Shown in pieces: positions 1 through 8,132 of a stretch of DNA of 29,421 nt; the first letter of the stretch is position 1, and the number at the start of each line of letters is the position of its first letter. A program made the position numbers and the translations under genes. The notes under the pieces are model-generated. The model saw only the letters and a program-made list of their open reading frames with translations, did not search any database and had not been told where the DNA came from. The stretch lies in NCBI GenBank assembly GCA_900543805.1, contig UQTE01000026.1, positions 1-29,421 of the forward strand. The letters run 5' to 3'. Origin of the DNA: an uncultured Sutterella sp. (GTDB lineage Bacteria > Pseudomonadota > Gammaproteobacteria > Burkholderiales > Burkholderiaceae_F).

Positions 1-17
1 ATTGCCAGGCTCCACCA
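1..17 (+). tRNA. 3' end of a tRNA-like gene (partial)
   Basis: The first 17 bases can be read as the end of a tRNA or tmRNA: a 3' T-stem strand TTGCC (2-6), a 3' acceptor strand AGGCTCC (7-13), discriminator A14 and an encoded CCA (15-17). A strong terminator follows six bases later, as expected for an RNA gene. The matching 5' acceptor strand (GGAGCCT or GGGGCCT) lies outside the window, so identity cannot be fixed. tRNA-Ala or tmRNA would fit such an acceptor end. Confidence 0.35.
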
Positions 18-22
18 TTCAG

Positions 23-54
23 AACCCCCGATTCCTCACGGAGTCGGGGGTTTT
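23..54 (+). terminator. Intrinsic terminator after the RNA gene
   Basis: Stem AACCCCCGA (23-31) pairs with TCGGGGGTT (44-52), and the run TTTT (51-54) follows the GC core. It separates the upstream RNA gene from rarA. Confidence 0.8.
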
Positions 55-127
55 GCTATTCTTAAGGTCCGCATTGCGCCGCACCTTTCTTGGCGCGGCG
101 CGCAGCCTACGGAGACTTTGAGACCAT

Positions 128-1519
128 ATGAGCGGCGATCTTTTCGACGGAATGTACGACACGGCTCCCGCAGAGGAGAAAGCTTCCTCGGAGCAGGGAA
201 ACGACGCCCCCAAGGCCGCGTTCGCGCCCCTGGCGGAGCGCATGCGCCCGAAGACGCTCGACGAGGTCGTGGGACAACAACATTTGATCGGACCGGGTGC
301 GCCGCTTCGCGTCGCCTTTGAAAACCACCGTCCCCACTCGATGATCCTCTGGGGCCCTCCGGGCGTCGGCAAGACGACGCTCGCCCGCCTCATGGCGGAC
401 GCCTTCGATCTTCCCTTCCTTTCGATTTCCGCTGTCCTCGGCGGCCTCAAGGACATCCGCGAGGCGGTCGACTTCGCGAAGGCCGAACGAAAGGCGACGG
501 GCCGCCCGACGCTTCTCTTCGTCGACGAAGTGCACCGCTTCAACAAGAGTCAGCAGGACGCCTTTCTGCCGCATGTGGAGTCGGGTCTCTTCATCTTCGT
601 GGGCGCCACGACCGAGAACCCTTCCTTTGAAGTGGTGAGCGCTCTGCTTTCCCGCGCCACCGTCTATCAGCTCGAAAGCCTCAAGCCCGAAGAATCGCGT
701 ACGCTCCTTGACCGCGTCATGACGCGGGAGTTCCCGACCCTGAAGCTCACCGAAGAAGCCGTCGAAGTGATCGTCGGTCTCTCCGACGGAGACGCCCGAC
801 GTCTTTTGAACGCCGTCGACGTCGCCTGCACCATGGCCAAGGAACGCCGCGTGGAAGAGATCACGGCGGAGTTTCTGCGAAAGACCCTTCCCGCGACCCT
901 TCGGCGCTTTGACAAGGGAGGCGACAACTTCTACGACCAGATCAGCGCCATGCACAAGTCCGTGCGCGGGTCCGACCCCGATGCGGCGCTCTACTGGATG
1001 TGCCGGATGTTGGACGGCGGGGCGGATCCCCGCTACATCGCGCGGCGCGTGATCCGCATGGCAATCGAAGACATTTCGCTTGCCGACCCGCGCGCGACGC
1101 AGCTCGCCGTCGAAGCGGCGGAAATCTATGAGCGCCTGGGTTCCCCTGAAGGGGAGCTGGCGCTCGCGCAGGCGGTCGTGTATCTCGCCGCCGCTCCGAA
1201 GAGCAACGCCGTCTACACGGCCTACAACGCGATCCGGTCCTTTGTGAAGAAGGACGGCTCGCGCCCCGTGCCGCTTTACATCCGCAACGCTCCGACGAAA
1301 CTCATGAAGGAGCTCGGCTACCACGAAGGCTACCGTTACGCGCACGACGAGCCCGGCGCCTTTGCCGCCGGGGAAATCTATCTTCCCGAGGGGCTGGAGG
1401 ACCAGCGCTGGTACTTTCCGACCGACCGGGGTCTTGAGATCAAGATCGGCGAAAAGCTTGCGCGTCTTCGCGCCCTCAACGAGGAAGCCCGTCGTCAGGG
1501 GAAGGGCCGCAAGCGCTGA
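128..1519 (+). CDS. rarA: Replication-associated recombination protein A (RarA/MgsA AAA+ ATPase)
   Basis: A 463-residue AAA+ ATPase of the RarA/MgsA (Mgs1/WRNIP1) family, which acts at stalled replication forks and contacts SSB and DNA ends. Visible motifs are Walker A GPPGVGKT (76-83), Walker [12 protein letters not shown] (129-139) and the sensor-1 region GATTENPSF. The C-terminal half carries the tetramerisation region typical of the family ([25 protein letters not shown], here cited as motif DPDAALYWM and [11 protein letters not shown]). Length matches the E. coli protein closely. The ATG at 128 is preceded by GGAG at about 111. It lies upstream of serS, a pairing familiar from Burkholderiales. 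No clear terminator separates it from serS. Confidence 0.95.
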   Translation: MSGDLFDGMYDTAPAEEKASSEQGNDAPKAAFAPLAERMRPKTLDEVVGQQHLIGPGAPLRVAFENHRPHSMILWGPPGVGKTTLARLMADAFDLPFLSISAVLGGLKDIREAVDFAKAERKATGRPTLLFVDEVHRFNKSQQDAFLPHVESGLFIFVGATTENPSFEVVSALLSRATVYQLESLKPEESRTLLDRVMTREFPTLKLTEEAVEVIVGLSDGDARRLLNAVDVACTMAKERRVEEITAEFLRKTLPATLRRFDKGGDNFYDQISAMHKSVRGSDPDAALYWMCRMLDGGADPRYIARRVIRMAIEDISLADPRATQLAVEAAEIYERLGSPEGELALAQAVVYLAAAPKSNAVYTAYNAIRSFVKKDGSRPVPLYIRNAPTKLMKELGYHEGYRYAHDEPGAFAAGEIYLPEGLEDQRWYFPTDRGLEIKIGEKLARLRALNEEARRQGKGRKR

Positions 1520-2936
<1,417 letters not shown>

Positions 2937-2954
2937 CTTTCCTAAAGAGGGATA

Positions 2955-2983
2955 TTGACAAGATTGCCGATCTGTGTTAATAT
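2955..2983 (+). promoter_or_regulatory. Sigma-70 promoter of tRNA-Ser
   Basis: A perfect -35 TTGACA (2955-2960), a 17-base spacer and -10 TAATAT (2978-2983) with a TG just upstream. Transcription would start near 2990, only a few bases before the mature tRNA 5' end at 2995. It is one of the best-formed promoters in the window. Confidence 0.85.
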
Positions 2984-2994
2984 TCCTCTTCTCT

Positions 2995-3085
2995 GGAAGG
3001 ATGGCAGAGAGGTCGAATGCGCCGGACTCGAAATCCGGTATACGGTTATACCGTATCGTGGGTTCAAATCCCACTCCTTCCGCCA
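2995..3085 (+). tRNA. tRNA-Ser (anticodon CGA)
   Basis: A class II tRNA. Acceptor GGAAGGA (2995-3001) pairs with TCCTTCC (3075-3081), followed by discriminator G3082 and an encoded CCA (3083-3085). The anticodon stem CCGGA/TCCGG encloses CTCGAAA, giving anticodon CGA, which reads serine UCG. The long variable arm (TATACGG/CCGTATA-like stem) is the serine hallmark, and the T-arm reads GGGTTCAAATCCC. The G discriminator also fits serine. It is not overlapped by any real gene. Confidence 0.96.
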
Positions 3086-3092
3086 GATTCGG

Positions 3093-3126
3093 ATCCCGGA
3101 CTGTCTCAGGATTGTCCGGGATTTTT
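3093..3126 (+). terminator. Intrinsic terminator of tRNA-Ser
   Basis: ATCCCGGAC (3093-3101) pairs with GTCCGGGAT (3114-3122), followed by a T-rich run to 3126. It lies 8 bases after the tRNA CCA end. Confidence 0.85.
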
Positions 3127-3130
3127 GCAT

Positions 3131-3183
3131 TTCGGCCTGGCGTTAAGGCCGAACGAAAGCGCCGACCCGACGGGCCGGCGCTT
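3131..3183 (-). terminator. Tandem hairpins downstream of the DUF362 gene
   Basis: Two hairpins fill the gap between the convergent tRNA-Ser and the minus-strand operon. AAGCGCCG (3157-3164) pairs with CGGCGCTT (3176-3183), and TTCGGCCT (3131-3138) pairs with AGGCCGAA (3146-3153). On the minus strand the first ends in a short TTTCGTT tract. Together they probably end the redox operon, though the U-tract is weak. Confidence 0.55.
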
Positions 3184-3210
3184 CGAATCTTTCCTTCCTA
3201 CCTTCTAGGC

Positions 3211-4152
3211 TCACAGTTCCACGAGCCGGTAGCGCCCCGAGTGTCCGAGCGACGCGAGGTTTTCTAGCTGCAGGAAGCCCCGCTCGAGCTTCACGGCTTC
3301 CGGATAGGCGGAGCGCTTTTCCATCGGGATTCCATAGAGGAGATCGAGCGACGCGTTGTCGACCGCGGCCATGTCAAGGGACCCCAGAATCCCGATCGTT
3401 CCCTTCTTCACCGTTGCGCCTTCAAGGGGCTCGACGTCGAGGTTGGTGAGGACGTTGAGGAACATCAGCTTTCCCACAAGGGCCCGCTCGATCGCGTCGG
3501 CCGCTTCGGCCAAGCGCCGGTGAAACCCCGCGTCCTTCGGAAAACCCGGGCCGTGCACGGCCGCTTTGCCGGGGCCCCCAGCGAGTCCGATCCCGACGTT
3601 CTTCACCGCGGCTGAATACCCGGAGAAAGTCGGAACGTTGAAGTTCACCGTCACGGCCACGAGCCCGTATTCGTTGAAGAGCGCTTCGGGAATGTCGACG
3701 GCCTTCAGCCAGCGGCCTTCCTTCGTCTGCACGGCGCGGTATTCGCCATTGCGGTCGAGAATGTCGATTTGTTCGCGGGGAATGCCGCGCGAGACGATCG
3801 CCTCGTAATTTCCTTCCGTGGTTCCTCGTCCCGAGGTATAGCCCGAGGCCCAGTTGCATTCGATGTACTGACTCCCCGGCACGTGTGCCTGCAGCGCCTT
3901 CCAGAGCGCGCGGTTCTTGTCGACTTCGTCGCCGTGCAGTTTGAAGCCGACTTTGCCTTTCCGACCTTCGGCTCCGAGATCTTTGCGGAGACGATCGAAG
4001 ATCTCGATGAAGGCTTCGGGGGTCGCTTCGCGGGCGTAGTAGACGACGGGAAGCGCTTCCTCGGCCTTGGCGAGCGACGGAAGAAGTCCGGTGAGGGCGA
4101 GGGCGCCCGTGCGGATCGCGAGATTTCGGCGGGTGATGGGCATGTCGGACAT
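3211..4152 (-). CDS. Tat-exported DUF362 domain protein
   Basis: A 313-residue protein beginning with a twin-arginine signal: RR at 8-9 in TRRNLA, a hydrophobic segment, and an AKA cleavage site near residue 30. The rest resembles the DUF362 family, including a conserved KNVGIGLAGGPGKAAVHGPG region. Many DUF362 proteins carry a ferredoxin-like 4Fe-4S domain, but none is visible here. The start is ATG 4152, which gives AGGAGG 7-8 bases upstream; an in-frame ATG at 4206 lies inside the neighbouring gene. It is the last gene of the operon, 16 bases after the DUF4405 stop. Export and family context suggest a periplasmic role in redox or cofactor chemistry, but the reaction is unknown. Confidence 0.8.
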   Translation of the reverse strand: MSDMPITRRNLAIRTGALALTGLLPSLAKAEEALPVVYYAREATPEAFIEIFDRLRKDLGAEGRKGKVGFKLHGDEVDKNRALWKALQAHVPGSQYIECNWASGYTSGRGTTEGNYEAIVSRGIPREQIDILDRNGEYRAVQTKEGRWLKAVDIPEALFNEYGLVAVTVNFNVPTFSGYSAAVKNVGIGLAGGPGKAAVHGPGFPKDAGFHRRLAEAADAIERALVGKLMFLNVLTNLDVEPLEGATVKKGTIGILGSLDMAAVDNASLDLLYGIPMEKRSAYPEAVKLERGFLQLENLASLGHSGRYRLVEL

Positions 4153-4168
4153 GAGTGAGCCTCCTGGG

Positions 4169-4921
4169 TCAGGACGGACGACGCGAGAGCGTCTGATCGA
4201 GAGCATAGACGAGCGACGCGACGGCGAGAAAGGCGATCAGAAGGTCAAGCGGGAGGAGGAGCGCAAACTCCCCGCGTTCCACGTACAGATAGGAGGTCTC
4301 GGCCACAAGCGCGTACGGGACGTCCCGCACGACGTACGCGACGGTCGTGCGCCAGAGAAGGAGCGCGAGGACGACAAGGCCCGTGATGCGCACGCCCCAA
4401 AGACCGATGCGTTCTTCGAGCTTTTTCGTCCACGGCGCGAGCTTCCCCGCGACGATCCCGGCGTGGAGCCCCGCGTGCACGGCGGCTGCGAGGAAGCACC
4501 AGAGCGAGAGCGCCACGTGCGCCGAGCGGTAGGCAAGGTCCATGCGCCAGGCGTCGGGCGTGACGGCGGCGAATAGCGTTTGCGAACACATGAGGCCGCT
4601 CACAAAGGCCGCCGCAAAGGAGAGCGTGAGAAAGACGTTCACGACGAGGCTCACGACGTCCCGCACCTGCCAGGACGTGCGGCGCGTCGCGCGTCCCGTG
4701 AGCTTTTCCCAGCGACGCTTGTACCAGCGTCGGTTGAGAAGCGCATGAAGGAGCGCAACGAGCCCGATCACCGTGCCGAGCGTCTCGCGGATCGGATTCT
4801 CGGTGAAGCGGTCGCACATCACGACGAAGAAAACGAGCGCAAAGAGGGCGTCGAGCCGCAGGCGCCTCGTCCAGAGCTCGAGCGGCTCTCCCTTTTCCCA
4901 ATAGTCGAAAAGTCGGGGCAT
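4169..4921 (-). CDS. DUF4405-type integral membrane protein, possible b-type cytochrome
   Basis: A 250-residue membrane protein with about six hydrophobic segments, roughly at 24-37, 48-62, 88-110, 134-155, 178-198 and 218-241. Histidines within or next to these segments (H59, H135, H149, H153) sit where b-type cytochromes of the DUF4405/cytochrome b561-like group place heme ligands, so a heme-bearing electron carrier is plausible but not proven. AGGAGA precedes ATG 4921. The start context GGAGACCGTC before the ATG is identical to that of the upstream flavodoxin-like gene. It sits between two Tat-exported proteins, 22 and 16 bases from its neighbours, so it may carry electrons between the quinone pool and periplasmic partners. 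Confidence 0.75.
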   Translation of the reverse strand: MPRLFDYWEKGEPLELWTRRLRLDALFALVFFVVMCDRFTENPIRETLGTVIGLVALLHALLNRRWYKRRWEKLTGRATRRTSWQVRDVVSLVVNVFLTLSFAAAFVSGLMCSQTLFAAVTPDAWRMDLAYRSAHVALSLWCFLAAAVHAGLHAGIVAGKLAPWTKKLEERIGLWGVRITGLVVLALLLWRTTVAYVVRDVPYALVAETSYLYVERGEFALLLPLDLLIAFLAVASLVYALDQTLSRRPS

Positions 4922-4943
4922 GACGGTCTCCTATGGCCCGTGC

Positions 4944-5600
4944 TCAGGCCCGGGCGCAGACCTTCTTCCCGAGCTCGTAGGCAAGACGCGGGAATTCCGT
5001 GTTCTCGGTCTGCGAGCGCGTGCCGCAGCTCGTCCCGAGAATTTGTCCGACGTCCTCCCAGCCCATGTAGCGAACGAGCGTCTCGTAGTGGTGCGCAAGC
5101 GCCGGGAAGGTCCAGTCGTTCGAATTCCAGGCGGCCGCAAGAAGGACCGCTTTTCTCGGGCTGTGGAGCTGACTGTTGATCGCGTAGAAGCGGTCGATCA
5201 CGAGTTTGAGCTGCGCCGAGAAGCCGAAGTAGTACAAAGGCGTCGAAAGGACGATCAGGTCCGCGTCGATGAGATGGGGATTGAGTTCGAACATGTCGTC
5301 GCGGTAGACGCAGTCTGCGGCGCCGAGTCCGCAGTGGTCGCACCCGCTGCAGGCGGTGACGCGCTTGAAGGCCGCGCCGAAGCGGTAGACTTCGGCACCG
5401 ACCTCTTTGGCGCCTCGGATGAATTCGTCGGTGAGAAGAAAGGACGAGCCATGCCGATGGGGACTCCCCGTCACGACCGTCACCTTGAGGCCCGACGAAG
5501 CGGCCCGGGCGGGGGCGGGAAGATGGGAGGCGAGAAGCGAAGCGGCGCCCGCGGTGAGGAGCGTGCGGCGGTCGAATCGATGAAGCGTGTGGACGGACAT
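4944..5600 (-). CDS. Tat-exported flavodoxin-like / iron-sulfur-flavoprotein-like oxidoreductase
   Basis: A 218-residue protein of the flavodoxin / NADPH-dependent FMN reductase superfamily. The N-terminus has a twin-arginine signal (R11-R12 in DRRTLL), a hydrophobic stretch and ARA near 31-33. The mature part opens with the FMN phosphate loop TGSPHRHGSS (44-53). C84, C87, C90 and C97 form a CxxCxxCx6C motif followed by DDM, like the compact cysteine motif of iron-sulfur flavoproteins. PLYYFGFSAQLKLVIDRFY (121-139) is the usual FMN-site region. The start is ATG 5600 with GGAGA upstream; a longer in-frame start at 5699 lacks a ribosome binding site and would bury the signal. It is the first gene of the operon. 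Flavodoxin-fold proteins are usually cytosolic, so export is notable. Confidence 0.82.
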   Translation of the reverse strand: MSVHTLHRFDRRTLLTAGAASLLASHLPAPARAASSGLKVTVVTGSPHRHGSSFLLTDEFIRGAKEVGAEVYRFGAAFKRVTACSGCDHCGLGAADCVYRDDMFELNPHLIDADLIVLSTPLYYFGFSAQLKLVIDRFYAINSQLHSPRKAVLLAAAWNSNDWTFPALAHHYETLVRYMGWEDVGQILGTSCGTRSQTENTEFPRLAYELGKKVCARA

Positions 5601-5632
5601 GACGGTCTCCGTTTTGGGGAAGTGTTTTCGTG

Positions 5633-5649
5633 GCGGACTCAAGGTCCGC
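5633..5649. promoter_or_regulatory. Perfect inverted repeat at the start of the redox operon transcript
   Basis: GCGGAC (5633-5638) and GTCCGC (5644-5649) form a perfect 6-bp inverted repeat with a 5-base spacer. It lies immediately downstream of the proposed minus-strand -10 box, overlapping the expected transcription start. It could be an operator or a 5' mRNA hairpin. Confidence 0.4.
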
Positions 5650-5655
5650 GATTTC

Positions 5656-5685
5656 ATCCTAGGGGTTGCAATCCTCGGAATCCAA
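5656..5685 (-). promoter_or_regulatory. Probable promoter of the flavodoxin-DUF4405-DUF362 operon
   Basis: On the minus strand, TTGGAT (5680-5685) and TAGGAT (5656-5661) are separated by 18 bases, about 55 bases upstream of ATG 5600. Match to sigma-70 consensus is moderate. Confidence 0.45.
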
Positions 5686-5768
5686 TGACATTTTTTCATG
5701 CCGTTTCATGCGGGTTGCGCATGGCACAAGGCTTTGAGAGCAATGGGCAAATCTTCGACATTTATCTG

Positions 5769-5797
5769 TTGCGGGGCTTCGTCCCCTTGGGTATAAT
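5769..5797 (+). promoter_or_regulatory. Sigma-70 promoter of scpB-rluB
   Basis: TTGCGG (5769-5774), a 17-base spacer and a perfect -10 TATAAT (5792-5797). The leader 5798-5881 has two hairpins: ATCCCT/AGGGAT near 5805-5825, and GATCG/CGATC around 5848-5870. No Shine-Dalgarno sequence is visible just before the scpB ATG. Confidence 0.8.
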
Positions 5798-5881
5798 CCC
5801 GCATCCCTCAGAGCAGGGATCCCGGTCCTTCTGGGGCCTCTCTCCGATCGTTGTGAAACGACCGATCCTCACTTCAAATCC

Positions 5882-6508
5882 ATGCCCCTCTCGCGCGAAC
5901 ACATTCTGGAAGCGGCGCTCCTCACGGCCAAAAAGCCCGTGTCGGTGCGCGAACTTCGGCGTCTTTTCGACGACGAACTCTCGCACGCGGACGTTCTCAA
6001 GCTTCTCGAGTCCCTCTCGGCCTTTTGGCAGGAGCGCGGTCTGCGGCTTCGCGAAGTCGCGGGCGGATGGCGCATGGAAACCGCACCCGAAGCGACTCCC
6101 TTTTTGTTCAAGCTCAAGGACGAGGACCGACCCAAGCGTTTCACCCGGGCGGCCCTCGAGACGCTTGCCGTCATCGCCTACCGTCAGCCCGTCACGCGCG
6201 GGGACATCGAAGAGATCCGAGGCGTGAGCCTGAGTCCGGGAACCCTGCGCATGTTTGAAGAACGCGGCTGGATCGAAACCGTCGGGTGGCGCGAAACCCC
6301 GGGCCGGCCCGCGCTCTTGGGAACCACCCGTCAATTTCTGGAGGACTTCGGGCTCAAAAGCCTCGAGGACCTCCCCGTGCCCGAAAGCGCCGAAAACGCG
6401 CCGTTCGATCTTTCGAGCACCCGCACAGAGGTCGAAGGAACGTCCGAATCGTTTTTCGCTCCGCAAGGCCTCACACTGGTTATGGAAACCGAAGGAAGCA
6501 AATCGTGA
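5882..6508 (+). CDS. scpB: Segregation and condensation protein B
   Basis: A 208-residue ScpB protein, a kleisin-interacting dimer made of winged-helix domains that works with SMC and ScpA in chromosome compaction and segregation. Diagnostic stretches are ILEAALLTAKKPVS near the N-terminus, the second winged helix with ALETLAVIAYRQPVTRGDIEEIRG, cited as LAVIAYRQPVTR and DIEEIRGV, and the closing LGTTRQFLEDFGL. The stop codon overlaps the GTG of rluB by 4 bases (GTGA), so the two are translationally coupled. ScpA, the usual partner gene directly upstream, is absent here; the upstream neighbour is the divergent redox operon. Confidence 0.93.
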   Translation: MPLSREHILEAALLTAKKPVSVRELRRLFDDELSHADVLKLLESLSAFWQERGLRLREVAGGWRMETAPEATPFLFKLKDEDRPKRFTRAALETLAVIAYRQPVTRGDIEEIRGVSLSPGTLRMFEERGWIETVGWRETPGRPALLGTTRQFLEDFGLKSLEDLPVPESAENAPFDLSSTRTEVEGTSESFFAPQGLTLVMETEGSKS

Positions 6509-7716
6509 AGAACCGTCCGTTCCGCCCGCCGTTGTCGGGCCAGAAAAAACGCACGCCCTTTCGCCGTCCGGGCGAACACAACCTCCCGCGCCCCGAAGCG
6601 CGCCGCAGCCGTGAAGCGGGCAACCGTTCGCTCTCGCCCTCGGAAGCCATGTCGCTTCTGACGAGCGAAGACTTTCACGGCTATTCCGACCGTCCCTTCG
6701 CAAAGGAAATGGTCGAGCGCCTTCGCAAGCGCACGACGGAAGACCTTCCGACCGAAAAGCTTCAGAAAGCTTTGGCCGACGCGGGCGTGGGCTCGCGCCG
6801 CGAAATGGAGCGCCTGATCGAAGCGGGTCACGTCACCGTGAACGGCGCCACCGCCAAGCTCGGCGACCGCGTGACGGCCGAAGACATCCTTCGCATCGAC
6901 GGGCGTCAGATCCGCCGCGAAGCGACGGGGACGCCGCGCGTTCTCATGTACCACAAGGTCGCGGGCGAAATCGTCTCGCGCGACGACCCCGAAGGCCGTC
7001 CCACGGTCTTTGCGCGTCTGCCGCGTCTCTCGCAGGGCCGCTGGATCGCGGTGGGCCGTTTGGACTTCAACACCGAAGGGCTCCTCCTCTTTACGACTTC
7101 GGGCGAACTCGCCAACCGCCTCATGCACCCGCGCTACGAAATCGAGCGCGAATACGCCGTGCGCGTGATCGGGGAACTCGAAGCCGAAGCGATGCTCAAG
7201 CTTCAGCAGGGCGTGGAACTCGAGGACGGTCCCGCCAAGTTCGACCTTCTGCAGGACGAAGGTGGCACGGGGACGAACCACTGGTACCGCGTTCGCATCC
7301 GCGAAGGCCGCAACCGCGAAGTGCGCCGCATGTTCGAAGCGGTGGGCGTGACGGTTTCGCGCTTGATCCGCGTTCGCTACGGCGCCGTCTCGCTTCCGAA
7401 GAGCCTTCCGCGCGGCAAGCGCATGGAATTGACGCCCGAGGAAGTGCGCGCCTGGATCGCCGAACTCGACGCGATTGAAAAGCGCATCGCCCCCACCGCC
7501 AAGGCGAAGGCCGAGGCCGCCAAGACCCGCAAGGAAGAGGCCCGCGCCAAGGCACGCGCCGAAGCCCGCTCGGGCCGCGGCAGTGAAAAGGCCGAAGCGC
7601 CCCGCCGCGCGAAGGACGGCCGATTCCGCGACGCGTCCGACCGCACGGGCGTGCCCGTCCATGAAGCGCGGGATCTGAGCGACCGTCCGACGCAGCGCAA
7701 GCGCGAGCGTCGCTGA
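6505..7716 (+). CDS. rluB: 23S rRNA pseudouridine synthase, RluB type
   Basis: A 403-residue enzyme of the RsuA/RluB/RluE/RluF family, expected to make the pseudouridine near 2605 in helix 93 of 23S rRNA. An S4 RNA-binding domain begins about residue 84 (EKLQKALADAGVGSRREMER). The catalytic motif GRLDFNTEGLLLF spans 184-196, with D187 the expected nucleophile. Basic extensions flank the core: an Arg/Pro-rich N-terminus and a Lys/Ala/Arg-rich tail from about 330. The start chosen is GTG 6505, which has GAAGGAAG upstream and overlaps the scpB stop; the frame stays open further upstream to 6286 but that part lies inside scpB. Assignment to RluB rather than RluE/F rests on the scpB neighbourhood. 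Confidence 0.92.
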   Translation: MKNRPFRPPLSGQKKRTPFRRPGEHNLPRPEARRSREAGNRSLSPSEAMSLLTSEDFHGYSDRPFAKEMVERLRKRTTEDLPTEKLQKALADAGVGSRREMERLIEAGHVTVNGATAKLGDRVTAEDILRIDGRQIRREATGTPRVLMYHKVAGEIVSRDDPEGRPTVFARLPRLSQGRWIAVGRLDFNTEGLLLFTTSGELANRLMHPRYEIEREYAVRVIGELEAEAMLKLQQGVELEDGPAKFDLLQDEGGTGTNHWYRVRIREGRNREVRRMFEAVGVTVSRLIRVRYGAVSLPKSLPRGKRMELTPEEVRAWIAELDAIEKRIAPTAKAKAEAAKTRKEEARAKARAEARSGRGSEKAEAPRRAKDGRFRDASDRTGVPVHEARDLSDRPTQRKRERR

Positions 7717-7726
7717 GTCGTTTTCT

Positions 7727-7768
7727 CCGGCCCCGTCTTCGGGGCCGGACCCGAAAGATTTTTTCGGG
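7727..7768 (+). terminator. Tandem hairpin terminator after rluB
   Basis: CCGGCCCCG (7727-7735) pairs with CGGGGCCGG (7740-7748) around a TCTT loop. Immediately after it, CCCGAAA (7750-7756) pairs with TTTCGGG (7762-7768). The T-run at 7759-7764 serves the first hairpin. Confidence 0.75.
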
Positions 7769-7784
7769 AATCGGGGCCCTTCGC

Positions 7785-7813
7785 TTGCAGGCGGGGCCCC
7801 TTTCGCCTAAAAT
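7785..7813 (+). promoter_or_regulatory. Sigma-70 promoter of the rimP-nusA-infB operon
   Basis: TTGCAG (7785-7790), a 17-base spacer and TAAAAT (7808-7813); the start site should be near 7820. The -35 box lies within the gap of an inverted repeat GGGGCCC (7773-7779) / GGGCCCC (7794-7800), which could be an operator or simply part of the upstream terminator array. Confidence 0.75.
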
Positions 7814-7978
7814 GGCGCTTTCACCGACTGCTTCGGCGCGAAGGAGGCTTTTTCGGCCGTCGCGGTGGGTGTGCGCTTTCAACGGTCTTTTCCTTCCCGA
7901 GGGAAGGGAGTCGGATCGTTCCCTGTGCGGGAGAGGAGCGGAAGACAAATCCGCCGCGCCGCACGCAAAGGGAGTTGG

Positions 7979-8004
7979 AATGGGCAGTGCGCCCATTTTT
8001 TTTT
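7979..8004 (+). terminator. First leader terminator before rimP
   Basis: AATGGGC (7979-7985) pairs with GCCCATT (7991-7997) around a 5-base loop, followed by an unbroken T-run to 8004. It lies about 185 bases after the promoter and 128 bases before rimP, so readthrough is required to express the operon, unless a further promoter lies between. Confidence 0.85.
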
Positions 8005-8064
8005 GATTTCAGTCTTGCTTCCGTGTCGTTTCGCCATTCTTTCTTTGGCGCGCGCCGGAGGCTT

Positions 8065-8100
8065 CGCACTCCTTCTGAGAAGGGGGTGCGTCAGTTTTTT
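8065..8100 (+). terminator. Second leader terminator before rimP
   Basis: CGCACTCCTTC (8065-8075) pairs with GAAGGGGGTGCG (8079-8090), with one wobble and one bulge around a 3-base loop. TCAG and then six T (8095-8100) follow. It ends 32 bases before the rimP ATG. Confidence 0.7.
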
Positions 8101-8132
8101 CTCACTTTTAACAGAGGAAGGGATTTTTCTTC

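Larger units (their letters stand above)
7819..8132 (+). other. Long structured 5' leader of rimP-nusA
   Basis: The transcript carries about 310 untranslated bases before rimP. Hairpin 1 pairs CACCG (7822-7826) with CGGTG (7863-7867), with inner stems CGGC/GCCG (7834-7837, 7856-7859) and CGAA/TTCG (7839-7842, 7852-7855). Hairpin 2 pairs CCTTCC (7892-7897) with GGAAGG (7902-7907). Hairpin 3 is a long interrupted stem, 7921-7972, built from CCCT/AGGG, GTGCGG/CCGCAC and GCGGA/TCCGC. Two intrinsic-terminator shapes follow (7979-8004 and 8065-8100). No tRNA is present, unlike E. coli where metY opens this operon. The layout suggests attenuation of the operon. Confidence 0.6.

Noticed and set aside
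7819..8004. 6S RNA (length about 185 nt and a terminator fit)
   Set aside because: 6S RNA folds as one long hairpin with a central bubble, ends paired. Here the RNA has several separate local hairpins, and I see no conserved 6S sequence.
7819..8132. An initiator tRNA in the rimP leader, as in E. coli metY
   Set aside because: No T-arm GGTTC motif, no acceptor pairing and no CCA were found in the interval.
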